DNA from: Paraglaciecola polaris LMG 21857 | GTDB lineage: Bacteria; Pseudomonadota; Gammaproteobacteria; Enterobacterales; Alteromonadaceae | Assembly (NCBI RefSeq): GCF_000315055.1 | Contig: NZ_BAER01000014.1 | Span: 62,001 to 126,000, forward strand | Length of the DNA stretch: 64,000 bases | Reading direction: 5' to 3' | Shown: positions 28,019 to 38,393 of the stretch, one piece after another | Numbering within the stretch: position 1 is the stretch's first letter | Layout of the letters: every line of letters begins with the position of its first letter | Notes under the pieces: generated by a model | The model's database searches: none | What the model saw: only the letters and a program-made list of their open reading frames with translations | Told to the model about the DNA's origin: nothing | Made by a program: the position numbers and the translations under genes

Positions 28019-28093
28019 GTGTTCTATTCCTACTCGTGCAGCAAAGTAATTATTTTGGTGACAGTGGTGGAGAGGTGTTCTCCGCGGGGATAG
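28019..28093 (+). CDS. ilvL: Candidate ilv leader peptide (24 aa)
   Basis: A GTG-started frame whose middle reads V-I-I-L-V-T-V-V (codons 10-17), then ends with CCG CGG GGA TAG. Clustered Val, Ile and Leu codons (with one Thr) immediately before an attenuator-type hairpin and ilvD are what multivalent ilv attenuation needs. The bases GCGGGG (28084-28089) near its end can pair with CCCCGC (28124-28129) in the left arm of the terminator, which is an antiterminator. The ribosome site is poor and there is no ATG, so the start is the weak point. Confidence 0.6.
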   Translation: MFYSYSCSKVIILVTVVERCSPRG

Positions 28094-28121
28094 ATCTGGA
28101 TAAACGTCAGACTTATTTACA

Positions 28122-28151
28122 CCCCCCGCACGAAAGTACGGGGGGTTTTTG
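28122..28151 (+). terminator. ilvDA attenuator (rho-independent terminator in the leader)
   Basis: CCCCCCG/CGGGGGG stem extended by AC/GT around a GAAA tetraloop, followed by TTTTTG. It lies about 110 bp upstream of ilvD and only 28 bp after the leader peptide stop. It is strikingly like my recollection of the E. coli ilvGMEDA attenuator. Its left arm can be captured by the end of the leader peptide sequence, giving antitermination when a ribosome stalls at the Val/Ile/Leu codons. Confidence 0.85.
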
Positions 28152-28263
28152 CGTTCTAGGACGCAATTTTCTAACGATTCGACGATGAGTCGAGGTTTTT
28201 CACGCATCAATAATGCGACCTCGGCGCGCAATTTAAAATTATTTAAGCTAGAGAGAAGAGACA

Positions 28264-30111
28264 ATGCCCAAGTTACGTTCTGCAACCACAACCCAAGGTA
28301 GAAATATGGCCGGCGCTCGCGCCCTTTGGCGCGCCACTGGTATGAAAGACGGTGATTTTGGCAAACCCATTATTGCAGTTTCCAATTCATTCACTCAATT
28401 TGTGCCAGGCCATGTGCATTTGAAAGATATGGGGCAACTTGTGGCGCGCAGTATTGAAGCTGCTGGCGGCGTGGCAAAAGAATTTAATACTATAGCGGTG
28501 GATGATGGTATTGCGATGGGCCACAGTGGAATGCTCTACAGTTTGCCATCTCGTGAAATCATCGCTGATTCGGTTGAATATATGGTCAATGCACATTGTG
28601 CTGATGCCATTGTATGTATTTCCAACTGTGACAAGATCACTCCTGGAATGTTGATGGCGTCAATGCGCTTAAATATTCCGGTTATTTTTGTCTCAGGCGG
28701 GCCAATGGAAGCCGGAAAAACCAAACTTTCTGACCAAATTATTAAGCTAGATTTGGTGGATGCTATGGTTGCTGGTGTTGACGATAACGTTAACGACGAA
28801 CAAAGCGATGAAATTGAGCGCTCAGCCTGTCCTACATGTGGTTCATGTTCAGGCATGTTCACTGCTAACTCAATGAACTGCTTAACCGAAGCGCTTGGTT
28901 TATCGCTACCGGGTAATGGCTCGATGCTCGCCACTCACGCGGATCGAGAAGGTTTGTTCAAGCAAGCCGGTAGTCAAATTGTTGAGTTGTGCCGTCGTTA
29001 TTATCAGCAAGATGATGAATCTGTATTGCCACGTAATATTGCTAATTTTAAAGCATTTGAAAACGCCATGAGTCTAGACATTGCGATGGGTGGTTCAACC
29101 AATACCATTTTACATTTAATCGCTGCAGCCATTGAAGGCGAGGTGCCGTTCACCTTAGATGATATTGACCGCTTATCACGTAAGGTGCCGCATCTTTGTA
29201 AAGTCGCACCCTCCACACCGCTTTATCATATGGAGGATGTGCATCGCGCTGGTGGGGTATTAGGTATCTTAAACGAATTGAATAAAGCGGGTTTGTTACA
29301 TGGCGACAATATGCATGTATTAGGTAAAACCATGGGTGAAGTGATTGCTCAGTGGGATGTAACCAATCCTGCCAACGAACATGCTTTAACTTTCTATAAA
29401 GCGGGCCCAGCGGGTATACGTACCACAAAAGCGTTTAGTCAAAATTGTCGTTACCCAACGGCAGATACTGATCGTGAAAATGGGTGTATACGTAGTCGCG
29501 AAAATGCATTTAGTGAAGAAGGCGGTTTAGCGGTATTGTTCGGCAATATTGCCGAGAAAGGCTGTATTGTGAAAACAGCGGGTGTGGATGAGTCAATTCA
29601 TGTCTTTACCGGCCGAGCGCGCATCTACGAAAGTCAAGATGAAGCCGTAAAAGCCATCTTAGCCGATGAAGTCGTTGCCGGTGACATAGTTGTTATCCGT
29701 TATGAGGGGCCTAAAGGAGGTCCGGGTATGCAGGAGATGCTTTACCCGACCACTTACTTGAAAGCTAAAGGTCTAGGCAAAGAGTGTGCGCTGATCACCG
29801 ATGGACGTTTCTCCGGTGGTACATCTGGTTTATCTATTGGCCATTGTTCACCTGAAGCTGCAAGTGGCGGTGGTATAGGTTTAGTGGAAGAAGGCGATAG
29901 CATGACGATTGATATTCCTAATCGCAAGATAGGGGTGGATATTACGGATGCTGAATTGCAACTTAGACGCGAAAAAATGGAACAAAAAGCGAACCCATGG
30001 AAGCCGGTAAACCGTGAGCGAAAAGTGTCCTTAGCGCTAAAAGCTTATGCACTCTTGGCTACCAGCGCCGACAAAGGCGCCGTTCGCGACGCAAGCAAAT
30101 TGGAAGACTAA
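28264..30111 (+). CDS. ilvD: Dihydroxy-acid dehydratase
   Basis: Dehydrates dihydroxyisovalerate and dihydroxymethylvalerate to the 2-keto acids of valine and isoleucine. 615 residues, the standard length, with iron-sulfur cysteines in [10 protein letters not shown] and [11 protein letters not shown] and the C-terminal [28 protein letters not shown] ribosome site. First structural gene after the attenuated leader; ilvA overlaps its stop by one base. ilvG and ilvM, which normally sit upstream in this operon, are absent here. Confidence 0.98.
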   Translation: MPKLRSATTTQGRNMAGARALWRATGMKDGDFGKPIIAVSNSFTQFVPGHVHLKDMGQLVARSIEAAGGVAKEFNTIAVDDGIAMGHSGMLYSLPSREIIADSVEYMVNAHCADAIVCISNCDKITPGMLMASMRLNIPVIFVSGGPMEAGKTKLSDQIIKLDLVDAMVAGVDDNVNDEQSDEIERSACPTCGSCSGMFTANSMNCLTEALGLSLPGNGSMLATHADREGLFKQAGSQIVELCRRYYQQDDESVLPRNIANFKAFENAMSLDIAMGGSTNTILHLIAAAIEGEVPFTLDDIDRLSRKVPHLCKVAPSTPLYHMEDVHRAGGVLGILNELNKAGLLHGDNMHVLGKTMGEVIAQWDVTNPANEHALTFYKAGPAGIRTTKAFSQNCRYPTADTDRENGCIRSRENAFSEEGGLAVLFGNIAEKGCIVKTAGVDESIHVFTGRARIYESQDEAVKAILADEVVAGDIVVIRYEGPKGGPGMQEMLYPTTYLKAKGLGKECALITDGRFSGGTSGLSIGHCSPEAASGGGIGLVEEGDSMTIDIPNRKIGVDITDAELQLRREKMEQKANPWKPVNRERKVSLALKAYALLATSADKGAVRDASKLED

Positions 30112-31661
30112 TGACGACCAGTGCCCAAGAGTATTTAAAGAAGGTTTTAATGTCGCCGGTTTACGACGTGGCGGTAAACAGTGAATTTGTGCCTTTGCAT
30201 AAGTTCTCAGCAGTGGTGGGTAACGAAGTTTGGCTTAAACGTGAAGATCAGCAGCCAGTTAAGTCGTTCAAGTTACGTGGTGCTTATAATAAAATAAGTC
30301 ATCTGGACGAGGCCACCCTAAATGCTGGCATTATTACGGCCTCTGCGGGTAATCATGCACAAGGTATTGCCTATTGCGCGGCGCGCAAAAATATTCAAGC
30401 GACGATCGTCATGCCTGAAACCACACCGGATATTAAAGTCGATGCGGTGCGAAATTTTGGTGGTGATAACGTCAAGGTGGTTTTGCACGGCACTAGCTTC
30501 GATCAGGCGAACGAAGAGTCAAAACGTTTAGCTGCATTGCATGGTTATACCATGATCCCGCCTTTTGATGATCCTGACGTGATTGCGGGTCAAGGCACTA
30601 TTGCCAAAGAGATGTTAGAGCAGAATCCCAACCTAGACGTGGTATTTATCGCAGTTGGCGGTGGCGGTTTAGCGGCTGGCATGAGCGTATATTTGAAGCA
30701 ATTAAAGCCCAGTATACGAATTGTCGCGGTAGAGTCATCGGAATCTGCCTGCTTGCAAGCAGCCCTGACCGCTGGTGAGCCGACACCCTTGCCTTTTGTG
30801 GGGATATTCGCCGATGGTGTGGCGGTGAAAACCATAGGCACAGAAACGTTTCGTTTGTGCCAGCAATATGTAGATGAAGTGATCACGGTGAATAACGATG
30901 AGTTATGTACAGCGATCAAAGATATTTTTGACGATACTCGGGTCATTGCAGAGCCAGCCGGTGCGCTTTCGGTTGCTGCAATGCGTAAGTATGCTAAGCA
31001 AAACGATGTTACCGGAAAGGTTTTTGGTGGGGTGTTGTGTGGCGCTAACATTAACTTTCACACCTTGCGCTACGTGTCAGAGCGTTGCGAATTAGGGGAA
31101 CAGAAAGAAGCGGTGTTTGCAGTCAAAATCCCTGAGCGAAAAGGTGCGTTTAAGCATTTCTGCGAACTACTGGGTGGCAAAATAATAACGGAGTTTAACT
31201 ACCGGTTTGCCAGTGAGAAAGAGGCACATATTTTTGTGGGTGTGAAGCTGCGCCGGGGTCGAGAAGAGTTTGCTGAACTTATGCGCACGCTCAGCGCCAG
31301 TGATTATCCATGTTTAGATATGTCGGATAACGAAATGGCGAAATTGCATGTGCGTTATATGGTGGGTGGGCGCCCACCAGCGCTACTGCATGAACATTTG
31401 TTCTCATTTGAGTTTCCAGAGCAACCTGGTGCACTGATGACGTTCTTGAAAACGCTGGGTGAGCGCTGGAACATAACCTTGTTTCATTACCGCAACCATG
31501 GGGCGGCAGAAGGCTTAGTATTAGCTGGTTTTGATTTCCCTGATGCAGATCGTGCTGACTTCGAACAGCATTTGGCGCAGTTGGGCTATCAATACACAGA
31601 AGAAACGGAAAACCCTGCTTATAAGTTTTTTTTATCGGACGTGAACGGCGTTTTTAGTTAA
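30111..31661 (+). CDS. ilvA: Threonine ammonia-lyase, biosynthetic
   Basis: Deaminates threonine to 2-oxobutyrate, the committed step of isoleucine synthesis. 516 residues: a PLP fold-type II catalytic domain (1-330; Schiff-base lysine in QPVKSFKLRGAYNK, phosphate loop in VGGGGLAAG) and two ACT-like regulatory domains (about 335-510; VKIPERKGAFKHFCEL and FSFEFPEQPGALMTFL) that bind isoleucine and valine. Its ATG shares the A of the ilvD TAA, so the genes are translationally coupled. Confidence 0.98.
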   Translation: MTTSAQEYLKKVLMSPVYDVAVNSEFVPLHKFSAVVGNEVWLKREDQQPVKSFKLRGAYNKISHLDEATLNAGIITASAGNHAQGIAYCAARKNIQATIVMPETTPDIKVDAVRNFGGDNVKVVLHGTSFDQANEESKRLAALHGYTMIPPFDDPDVIAGQGTIAKEMLEQNPNLDVVFIAVGGGGLAAGMSVYLKQLKPSIRIVAVESSESACLQAALTAGEPTPLPFVGIFADGVAVKTIGTETFRLCQQYVDEVITVNNDELCTAIKDIFDDTRVIAEPAGALSVAAMRKYAKQNDVTGKVFGGVLCGANINFHTLRYVSERCELGEQKEAVFAVKIPERKGAFKHFCELLGGKIITEFNYRFASEKEAHIFVGVKLRRGREEFAELMRTLSASDYPCLDMSDNEMAKLHVRYMVGGRPPALLHEHLFSFEFPEQPGALMTFLKTLGERWNITLFHYRNHGAAEGLVLAGFDFPDADRADFEQHLAQLGYQYTEETENPAYKFFLSDVNGVFS

Positions 31662-31684
31662 TCGGCAGCAAAGCGTAAAAAGAC

Positions 31685-31708
31685 GTGTTGGGTCAATAGG
31701 CCCAACAC
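31685..31708. terminator. Hairpin between ilvA and plsB
   Basis: GTGTTGGG/CCCAACAC, 8-bp stem and 8-base loop, in the 88-bp gap between two convergent genes. There is no clear T tract on either side, but the position fits a shared transcription end. Confidence 0.55.
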
Positions 31709-31749
31709 ACTCACCTTACTTTCAGCAAATCATCACCATAACCTGAGCG

Positions 31750-34215
31750 TTAAATCTGTTGAAGACGCTGGGTGATCTCAGGCGAAATCAGGTTCTCCAC
31801 GGTTGCTAGTAATGCTTCACTCGCTTCGGAATGTTCTAACTGCCCTTCGCTGGATGCATTAATTAATTCATTATCTTTCAATGCATGAATAAAAGTTGAT
31901 AAGACGTTTTTATCAAAAAACTCAGGTGAATTGATGCCATGTAACGCAGCTAAGCGTTCAGCAAACTCTCGACTTTGTTTTTCTAAGCGTCCACGGCTAA
32001 TGGTTTGTTCCTTTTTGAGGATCGTCAGTACGGCAGCGTAACGCTGTAGGGTTTCCTGAATACTACGATTGAGTAGCCAGGACGAATAAAATGCTTTGCT
32101 GGTGGCTGCGGGAGGCAAGATAGCATCTTGCTCTGACCTTAATAGACCCATATCAAGCATGGTACTCAATAGGCGGTCAGTGTAGTCCATCGCTTGTGCA
32201 TGGCTCATATACATAAACAGTTCACGTTGCAGTAAGGGGTATAATTGCCCAACCAACACGATAATTTTATCTTTAGCTAAGCCCTTATAGGCGAATACGA
32301 TGGCACTGACTAAACCGGGTAGTGCAAAAAGATGGAGAATGTTATTCCGATAATAGGTTAGCGCCACTGCATCGTGACGTTTCAATGAGATTATCTTACC
32401 AAAGCTGTCTTGAGACACGCTGAGTTTGTTGAGTTTGAGGGTACTCTCCAGCAATGCTTTGCCATCTGTTGGCGGGATGGTTGATAAATCGCTATAGGGT
32501 GCCGCTTTTAGGAGGGCTAGGTAATCATCTATCGCTCTTTCAAGCTCATCTTGTGCCATGGCATGCTTTTTAGCGGATAATAAACACATGGCGCACAGAG
32601 ACATACCACTGACCGCGGCTGCCTGATTAATACGGCCCATAACATCATTGGCTAGGGTATTTACGGTTGGGGTTAACCATCGAGGTTTTTTATCGGCCGC
32701 TAAGCTTTGTGCATCACGCCAATCTGGCACTTGCGTGTCTAAGAAATTATTTAGATTAATCGGTTCGCCGAAGTTTAAGAAGCCGCTGCCGTAGTTTTTA
32801 AGCTTACGAACCGCAGAAAAAACCTGGAAAAAAGACTCCTTCTTTTTATCCGTGCCTTTAAGTTCCTTTAAATAACTCGATACTTCCATCACATGCTCAT
32901 AGCCAATATAAACAGGTACTATGCTAACGGGGCGATTAATCCCTTTGACGAGCGCCTGGAGTGTCATGGCAAGCATGCCAGTTTTGGGCGGTAACAAGCG
33001 ACCTGTTCTGCTACGTCCACCTTCGGGATAATATTTCACCGAATATCCCTTGTTGAATAATAGCTCTAAATATTCTCTGAATACGGCGGTATAGAGTTTA
33101 TTTCCGGCAAAACTTCGACGTAAAAAAAATGCGCCACCTTTACGTAATATGCCGCCGACAGGCCAAAAATTTAGATTTATACCCGCTGCAATATGCGGGG
33201 TAACTAAACCTTCGTGGTAGATCACATACGTGAGAAGTAGGTAGTCCATATGACTGCGATGGCAGGGTACGTATATTATTTCGTGACCATTTTGGGCAAG
33301 CGCGCGCACTTTATCGGCATGCTTTACCTCAATACCGTTATATACCTTGTTCCAAATCTTGGTTAACAAGCGAGCACCAATCCGTACCAGGCCTTCTCGA
33401 TAATCGGCGGCTATTTCGTCGACGTATTTTTTTGCTTTGGCTTGAACTTGGTGATTCGAGCGTTTTTTTCCGCGCGCTTCATCACTCACCGCTTGGCGTA
33501 CTGAATCTGCGCCTAAAACTGAATTATACAGCGCTTGACGTTCCAGTAGCATAGGACCGATCAAATTCTGACGTCTGCGTTGAAAATGCGTACCTGCCAA
33601 TCGAATAAGCTTATGGCCTATTTCTTCGTCACTGCCCTGCAAATCCGCCATGGTGCGTGACGAAACCGCTTTGCTATAACAAACAAAATTATCACGACCT
33701 AAAAATAAAACGATAAAGAATTTACGTAGCCAGCTGGGTGACACTTGGTTGGCGATAATATCTGACCAGCCTGATGATTTACGCCCAGGTGCTCTGCCCC
33801 AAAATATTGAAACGGGCACAATTTGCAGATCCAACTCCGGGTGTTCACGATGAATTTGAAATAACCGGGTGACATCATCTGCGATGTTAGTAATTTTAAC
33901 TTTTCTAGTCAGTACCGAACGCGGCTGTTGTAAGAACAAACATGCGGGTAACTCTTGGCCACCAATGTGTACGGTGACACTTGGTTTGGGTAGGCCGAGC
34001 GCTTTAGTTGACATTTTTAAGGCAAATTGATCTGTAACTGAATGCGTACGCAATAAATAAATAATAGGTTTAGTGGTATCGATTCGAAGTTCAGTTTCTA
34101 TATCTGCGGGGATGCTGTTGACCTTAACCAGCCATTTAAGCGGAACAGATATAATTGTTAGCAGCAAATTATGCAGCCATGCCATAAGTGCGGTACCTAG
34201 ATAGTGAAAGACCAT
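31750..34215 (-). CDS. plsB: Glycerol-3-phosphate 1-O-acyltransferase
   Basis: Acylates the 1-position of glycerol-3-phosphate from acyl-CoA or acyl-ACP, the first step of phospholipid synthesis at the inner membrane. 821 residues, like E. coli PlsB. Acyltransferase block I HRSHMD (about residue 313), block III GGRSRTGRL and block IV IVPVYIGYE are intact. Divergent from lexA with 162 bp between, the enterobacterial arrangement (although dgkA is absent here). Confidence 0.96.
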   Translation of the reverse strand: MVFHYLGTALMAWLHNLLLTIISVPLKWLVKVNSIPADIETELRIDTTKPIIYLLRTHSVTDQFALKMSTKALGLPKPSVTVHIGGQELPACLFLQQPRSVLTRKVKITNIADDVTRLFQIHREHPELDLQIVPVSIFWGRAPGRKSSGWSDIIANQVSPSWLRKFFIVLFLGRDNFVCYSKAVSSRTMADLQGSDEEIGHKLIRLAGTHFQRRRQNLIGPMLLERQALYNSVLGADSVRQAVSDEARGKKRSNHQVQAKAKKYVDEIAADYREGLVRIGARLLTKIWNKVYNGIEVKHADKVRALAQNGHEIIYVPCHRSHMDYLLLTYVIYHEGLVTPHIAAGINLNFWPVGGILRKGGAFFLRRSFAGNKLYTAVFREYLELLFNKGYSVKYYPEGGRSRTGRLLPPKTGMLAMTLQALVKGINRPVSIVPVYIGYEHVMEVSSYLKELKGTDKKKESFFQVFSAVRKLKNYGSGFLNFGEPINLNNFLDTQVPDWRDAQSLAADKKPRWLTPTVNTLANDVMGRINQAAAVSGMSLCAMCLLSAKKHAMAQDELERAIDDYLALLKAAPYSDLSTIPPTDGKALLESTLKLNKLSVSQDSFGKIISLKRHDAVALTYYRNNILHLFALPGLVSAIVFAYKGLAKDKIIVLVGQLYPLLQRELFMYMSHAQAMDYTDRLLSTMLDMGLLRSEQDAILPPAATSKAFYSSWLLNRSIQETLQRYAAVLTILKKEQTISRGRLEKQSREFAERLAALHGINSPEFFDKNVLSTFIHALKDNELINASSEGQLEHSEASEALLATVENLISPEITQRLQQI

Positions 34216-34333
34216 ACAAGGATACCACGTTATTCAGTTTTTCCACCCCGAGTAATCAGGTTACAGGTCTGATGTCTTATAGAAAGCTCTCTTGATTAGA
34301 TCTTGGTAATAAAGATTTGAGATTTGACAACGA

Positions 34334-34370
34334 CTGTATATACTCACAGTTAAACTGTATGAAACAACAG
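34334..34370 (+). promoter_or_regulatory. Tandem SOS boxes (LexA operators) of lexA
   Basis: CTGTATATACTCACAG (34334-34349) and CTGTATGAAACAACAG (34355-34370), both CTGT-N8-ACAG, separated by 5 bp. The first is, as I recall it, identical to the distal E. coli lexA box. A TTGACA (34324-34329) upstream is a plausible -35 element. LexA therefore represses its own gene. Confidence 0.95.
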
Positions 34371-34377
34371 GCTGTGT

Positions 34378-35001
34378 ATGCGTCCACTAACTCCCAGGCA
34401 AGAAGAAGTCTTGCAATTGATTAAAACCACTATGATCGATACCGGTATGCCGCCTACACGTGCGGAAATAGCTAGGCATCTAGGTTTTAAGTCTGCAAAC
34501 GCTGCTGAAGAGCATTTGAAAGCGTTAGCGCGTAAAGGAGCCATTGAAATTCTTCCTGGCACTTCCAGAGGTATACGGCTTACCGAGCCATTGGAAGATC
34601 AATTGGAAGATCAAGGTCTACCTCTTATCGGTCGCGTGGCCGCTGGCGAGCCCATCTTGGCCCAAGAACATGTTGAAATGCACTACAAGGTTGACCCAAA
34701 TTTATTTAAACCTTGCGCTGACTTTTTATTGCGAGTCAGTGGTATGAGCATGAAAGATATAGGTATTTTGGATGGAGATTTATTGGCTGTGCATAAAACG
34801 ACCGAGGTGCACAATGGGCAAGTTGTGGTGGCACGTGTTGACGAAGATGTCACAGTTAAGCGTATTGAGCGTAAAGGTCGACAGGTTGTTTTACATGCTG
34901 AAAATGAAGAGTTTCAACCAATCAAGGTGGATCTAGCGACCCAGCCATTCAGTATTGAAGGTATTGCGGTAGGAGTTATCCGAAACGCCGATTGGATGTA
35001 G
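34378..35001 (+). CDS. lexA: LexA repressor
   Basis: 207 residues. Represses the SOS regulon and is inactivated by RecA-stimulated self-cleavage. N-terminal winged helix (1-70; [13 protein letters not shown] recognition region), autocleavage bond Ala89-Gly90, catalytic Ser124 (GMSMKD) and Lys161 (VTVKRI), each five positions later than in E. coli. The start lies 8 bp after the second SOS box. Unlike E. coli, no dinF follows. Confidence 0.98.
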   Translation: MRPLTPRQEEVLQLIKTTMIDTGMPPTRAEIARHLGFKSANAAEEHLKALARKGAIEILPGTSRGIRLTEPLEDQLEDQGLPLIGRVAAGEPILAQEHVEMHYKVDPNLFKPCADFLLRVSGMSMKDIGILDGDLLAVHKTTEVHNGQVVVARVDEDVTVKRIERKGRQVVLHAENEEFQPIKVDLATQPFSIEGIAVGVIRNADWM

Positions 35002-35047
35002 TCGGGTAACTCACTAGATCCCACTTCATGCTGTCAATAGAACATCA

Positions 35048-35074
35048 TTTCAGGCTTCGCAACGAAGCCTGAAA
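35048..35074 (+). terminator. Hairpin after lexA
   Basis: A perfect 12-bp stem TTTCAGGCTTCG/CGAAGCCTGAAA around a CAA loop, 47 bp after the lexA stop. It lacks a following T run but is long and fully paired. Probable terminator or RNA 3' end. Confidence 0.65.
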
Positions 35075-35154
35075 CTCAATTTCAAAAGTCACTTTTCCTC
35101 TTATATTTGTGTCTTTAATCGAAGGTTTTAAGGCCATATCTACAACCTACCTTG

Positions 35155-35288
35155 TTACAATATTGTAAACGTAACACACTGATAGACTGATTAAATTTTG
35201 TTCATCTGAATATAAAATAAACAAAATAACTGGACTCCTCCCCCTGTTTTGAGTAATGCTTGTTACATGATTAACAAGTTGGTAACAA
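35155..35288. promoter_or_regulatory. Cluster of GTTAC/GTAAC inverted repeats upstream of the cytochrome oxidase operon
   Basis: The 380-bp gap before coxB holds a perfect 14-bp palindrome TTACAATATTGTAA (35155-35168), an inverted repeat CTTGTTA-N6-TAACAAG (35259-35278) and an overlapping TTGTTAC-N15-GTAACAA (35260-35288). These could be regulator sites for the oxidase operon. The symmetry is seen directly; the regulator is unknown. Confidence 0.45.
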
Positions 35289-35383
35289 TTTTTGTCTTGT
35301 GCTGAACCTTACAATAATAAATTAAGACGTAACGTTTGCTGGCAGTTGCCACTATTTTAAGCGTTTGACAAGCAGGGGGTCGA

Positions 35384-36538
35384 GTGAAGAAAATTTCGTT
35401 GAGTGTGATGGCTGTGCTAAGCGCATTTCAAAGCGGTTCTGCATTTGCAGAGTCGGTATCTGACTTAGATCAATATCAATTAAACATGCGTAAAGGTGTC
35501 ACGGATATTAGCGCCGAAGTGTATGACCTACACATGTTGATGTTTATCATTTGTGTTGTCATCGCTGTTGGTGTGTTTGGGGCGATGTTTTATTCAATTC
35601 TATTTCACCGTAAATCTCGAGGCGCAAAGCCAGCTAATTTCCATGAGAGCGTGAAAGTTGAGATTGCTTGGACCGTAATTCCTTTTGTTATCCTCATTGT
35701 TATGGCTATTCCTGCTGCGAAGACCTTGATTGCCATGGAAGATGCCAGTGAACCTGATGTCACAGTGTTAGTGACCGGTTCTCAGTGGAAATGGCACTAC
35801 AAGTATATGGATAACGACGTTGAATTCTATTCTCGCTTAGCGACCCAAGCCGATGAAATATCCGGCAAGCTTGATAAGGGAGTGAACTACCTATTAGAGG
35901 TTGATCAGCCACTTGTGATCCCTACCGATAAGCGCGTACGCTTTTTGATTACCTCGGACGACGTAATTCATTCTTGGTGGGTACCTGATTTCGCGATTAA
36001 GCAAGATGCTAATCCTGGTTTTATTAACGACGCTTGGACGAAAGTAAACGAGCCTGGTATATATCGCGGTCAGTGCGCCGAGCTATGCGGTAAAGATCAC
36101 GGCTTTATGCCTGTAGTCGTTATTGCCAAGGAGCCAGCTGAATATGACAAATGGATTAGCGAACGACAAGCAGTACAAGAAAAAGCTGCGGCTGAAGAGC
36201 AGCGATTATTAGCAATGAATATGAGCAAAGACGAGCTAATGAGCAATGGGCAAAAAATATACACAGCCAATTGTGCTGCTTGTCATATGCCTAATGGCGA
36301 AGGATTACCAGGTGTCTTCCCAGCTCTGAAAGGCAGTGATATTGCGTTGAATGATATGGCAGCTCACATCGAAATAGTAGCGAACGGTAAATCCGGAACT
36401 GCCATGGCAGCCTTTGCTAAGCAGCTAAGTATGTCGGAACTGGCGGCGGTCATTACATTTGAGCGAAACGCTTGGGGCAATGATACTGGGGACCTAGTAC
36501 AGGCTAAAGATATTAATGCTGCGTTAAACGGACAATAG
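35384..36538 (+). CDS. coxB: Cytochrome c oxidase subunit II with C-terminal cytochrome c domain
   Basis: 384 residues from GTG 35384 (GGGGG ribosome site). Signal peptide to about residue 22, two membrane helices (about 50-72 and 90-110), a cupredoxin domain with the CuA ligands in [12 protein letters not shown] (about 227-238), and a fused c-type haem domain with CAACH (about 303-307) and a later Met. The fusion makes this a caa3-like subunit: electrons from cytochrome c enter the haem, then CuA. First gene of the oxidase operon; ctaD starts 10 bp later. Confidence 0.96.
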   Translation: MKKISLSVMAVLSAFQSGSAFAESVSDLDQYQLNMRKGVTDISAEVYDLHMLMFIICVVIAVGVFGAMFYSILFHRKSRGAKPANFHESVKVEIAWTVIPFVILIVMAIPAAKTLIAMEDASEPDVTVLVTGSQWKWHYKYMDNDVEFYSRLATQADEISGKLDKGVNYLLEVDQPLVIPTDKRVRFLITSDDVIHSWWVPDFAIKQDANPGFINDAWTKVNEPGIYRGQCAELCGKDHGFMPVVVIAKEPAEYDKWISERQAVQEKAAAEEQRLLAMNMSKDELMSNGQKIYTANCAACHMPNGEGLPGVFPALKGSDIALNDMAAHIEIVANGKSGTAMAAFAKQLSMSELAAVITFERNAWGNDTGDLVQAKDINAALNGQ

Positions 36539-36548
36539 GAGGACGATC

Positions 36549-38147
36549 ATGAGCACAGTAACTGAAACGCTTCATCACGATGACGATCATCACGAACATC
36601 ATGCGCCTCCTGCAGGTATAAAGCGCTGGTTATATACGACCAATCATAAAGATATAGGTACCTTGTACCTGTGGTTTGCTTTCATCATGTTTTTGACTGG
36701 CGGGGCCATGGCTATGGTTATCCGCGCTGAATTATTCCAACCTGGTTTACAAATTGTAGAGCCGCACTTTTTTAACCAAATGACCACAGTTCACGGACTG
36801 ATAATGGTTTTTGGTGCAGTGATGCCGGCATTTACGGGGTTAGCTAATTGGCTAGTGCCCATGATGATCGGTGCGCCGGATATGGCTTTACCAAGGATGA
36901 ATAACTGGAGTTTCTGGATCCTGCCTTTTGCCTTCTTAATCCTTTTGTCTTCCTTATTTATGGAAGGTGGCGGACCAGCATTTGGTTGGACTTTCTATGC
37001 GCCTTTATCCACTACATATAGTGGCGACAGCACAGCGCTATTTGTGTTCTCAGTGCATATTATGGGTATTTCGTCAATTATGGGAGCGATTAACGTCATC
37101 GTTACTATATTCAACATGCGAGCGCCGGGTATGACCTGGATGAAAATGCCGCTCTTTGTGTGGACGTGGCTAATCACAGCTTTTCTGTTGATTGCGGTCA
37201 TGCCGGTATTAGCTGGCGCGGTGACTATGGTGTTAACCGATAAGTTCTTTGGTACCAGTTTCTTTGATGCGGCCGGTGGTGGTGATCCTGTTATGTTCCA
37301 GCATATTTTCTGGTTCTTTGGTCACCCAGAGGTTTACATCATGATTCTGCCAGCGTTTGGGATTATCTCGCAGATTGTCCCCACGTTCGCCCGAAAGCGA
37401 CTGTTCGGTTATGCCTCTATGGTTTATGCCACTGCGTCAATTGCGCTCCTATCATTTATCGTTTGGGCTCACCATATGTTTACCACAGGTATGCCAGTGT
37501 TTGCTGAAATGTTCTTTATGCTGGCAACCATGTTGATATCAGTGCCCACCGGCGTAAAAGTATTCAACTGGGTGGCAACCATGTGGCGTGGTTCGTTGAG
37601 CTTTGAGGTGCCTATGCTGTTTGCACTGGCATTTATTGTACTGTTTACCATAGGAGGTTTATCCGGCCTGATGTTGGCGATTACTCCGGTGGATTTCCAA
37701 TATCACGATACCTATTTTGTCGTTGCCCATTTCCACTATGTGCTGGTGACAGGGGCTATTTTCTCCATTATGGCAGCCGTTTATTATTGGTTACCTAAAT
37801 GGACTGGGAAAATGTTTGATATCACCCTGGCAAAATGGCACTTCTGGTGTTCGTTAGTTTCGGTCAATGTGCTGTTCTTTCCTATGCATTTCGTTGGCTT
37901 GGCGGGTATGCCAAGACGGATCCCTGATTACGCATTGCAGTTTGCAGATTTTAATAAATGGATAAGTCTTGGTGGATTCGCCTTTGGCTTATCGCAATTA
38001 ATTTTCTTGGCTCTTCTCATTAAAGCGTGCCGCAAAAAAGGTGAACCTGTGAGTGACCAAGTTTGGGAAGGAGCTGAAGGCCTTGAATGGGAAATACCTT
38101 CACCTGCTCCATATCATACGTTCGAAACGCCCCCTGTGATTAAGTAG
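36549..38147 (+). CDS. ctaD: Cytochrome c oxidase subunit I (aa3 type)
   Basis: 532 residues, twelve membrane helices. Reduces O2 at the haem a3-CuB centre and pumps protons. Low-spin haem His in TTVHGLIM, CuB ligands in [10 protein letters not shown] (with the cross-linked Tyr) and WAHHMFTTG, and haem a3/a ligands in VVAHFHYVL. The Glu in GHPEV marks an A1-type D channel. The N-terminus is unusually rich in His and Asp ([10 protein letters not shown]). Ribosome site AGGAGG. Confidence 0.97.
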   Translation: MSTVTETLHHDDDHHEHHAPPAGIKRWLYTTNHKDIGTLYLWFAFIMFLTGGAMAMVIRAELFQPGLQIVEPHFFNQMTTVHGLIMVFGAVMPAFTGLANWLVPMMIGAPDMALPRMNNWSFWILPFAFLILLSSLFMEGGGPAFGWTFYAPLSTTYSGDSTALFVFSVHIMGISSIMGAINVIVTIFNMRAPGMTWMKMPLFVWTWLITAFLLIAVMPVLAGAVTMVLTDKFFGTSFFDAAGGGDPVMFQHIFWFFGHPEVYIMILPAFGIISQIVPTFARKRLFGYASMVYATASIALLSFIVWAHHMFTTGMPVFAEMFFMLATMLISVPTGVKVFNWVATMWRGSLSFEVPMLFALAFIVLFTIGGLSGLMLAITPVDFQYHDTYFVVAHFHYVLVTGAIFSIMAAVYYWLPKWTGKMFDITLAKWHFWCSLVSVNVLFFPMHFVGLAGMPRRIPDYALQFADFNKWISLGGFAFGLSQLIFLALLIKACRKKGEPVSDQVWEGAEGLEWEIPSPAPYHTFETPPVIK

Positions 38148-38165
38148 GTGGCAAAGGAGCATTTT

Positions 38166-38393
38166 ATGTTGCTAAGTGAATTGAGGTTTTCTAAAAAACG
38201 GCTGCTTAAGCGTATTATCGCATTAAGCCTAGGTTTCATGGCATTCGGTTTCTGCAATAGTCTACAAAATGATGCTTATGCGCCGCTTAATGGCATTGAT
38301 TATGTTGCTCTTCAAGGCGAAATGTTTAATGTCGAAATGGCCCAGCGAGGCTTAGTTCAGTCCTATTCAGGAATGTTCTGGCAGTCGCTATGA
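38166..38393 (+). CDS. Small membrane protein in the cytochrome oxidase operon (75 aa)
   Basis: 75 residues from ATG 38166 (AAGGAG six bases upstream). It has a basic N-terminus (RFSKKRLLKR), one membrane helix (about 17-33) and a polar tail facing the periplasm. Its stop overlaps the ctaG start (ATGA), so it is translationally coupled to the CuB chaperone gene. I recognise no named family, but small open frames sit at this place in other gammaproteobacterial cox operons (my recollection). A role in oxidase or CuB-site assembly is an inference from position. Confidence 0.7.
   Translation: MLLSELRFSKKRLLKRIIALSLGFMAFGFCNSLQNDAYAPLNGIDYVALQGEMFNVEMAQRGLVQSYSGMFWQSL

Noticed and set aside
28010-28291. 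93-codon minus-strand frame over the ilv leader
   Set aside because: It runs through the attenuator hairpin and the ilvD start. The plus-strand leader explains the sequence better.
30590-31051. 153-codon frame antisense to ilvA
   Set aside because: ilvA is complete with catalytic motifs; this is a codon-bias shadow.
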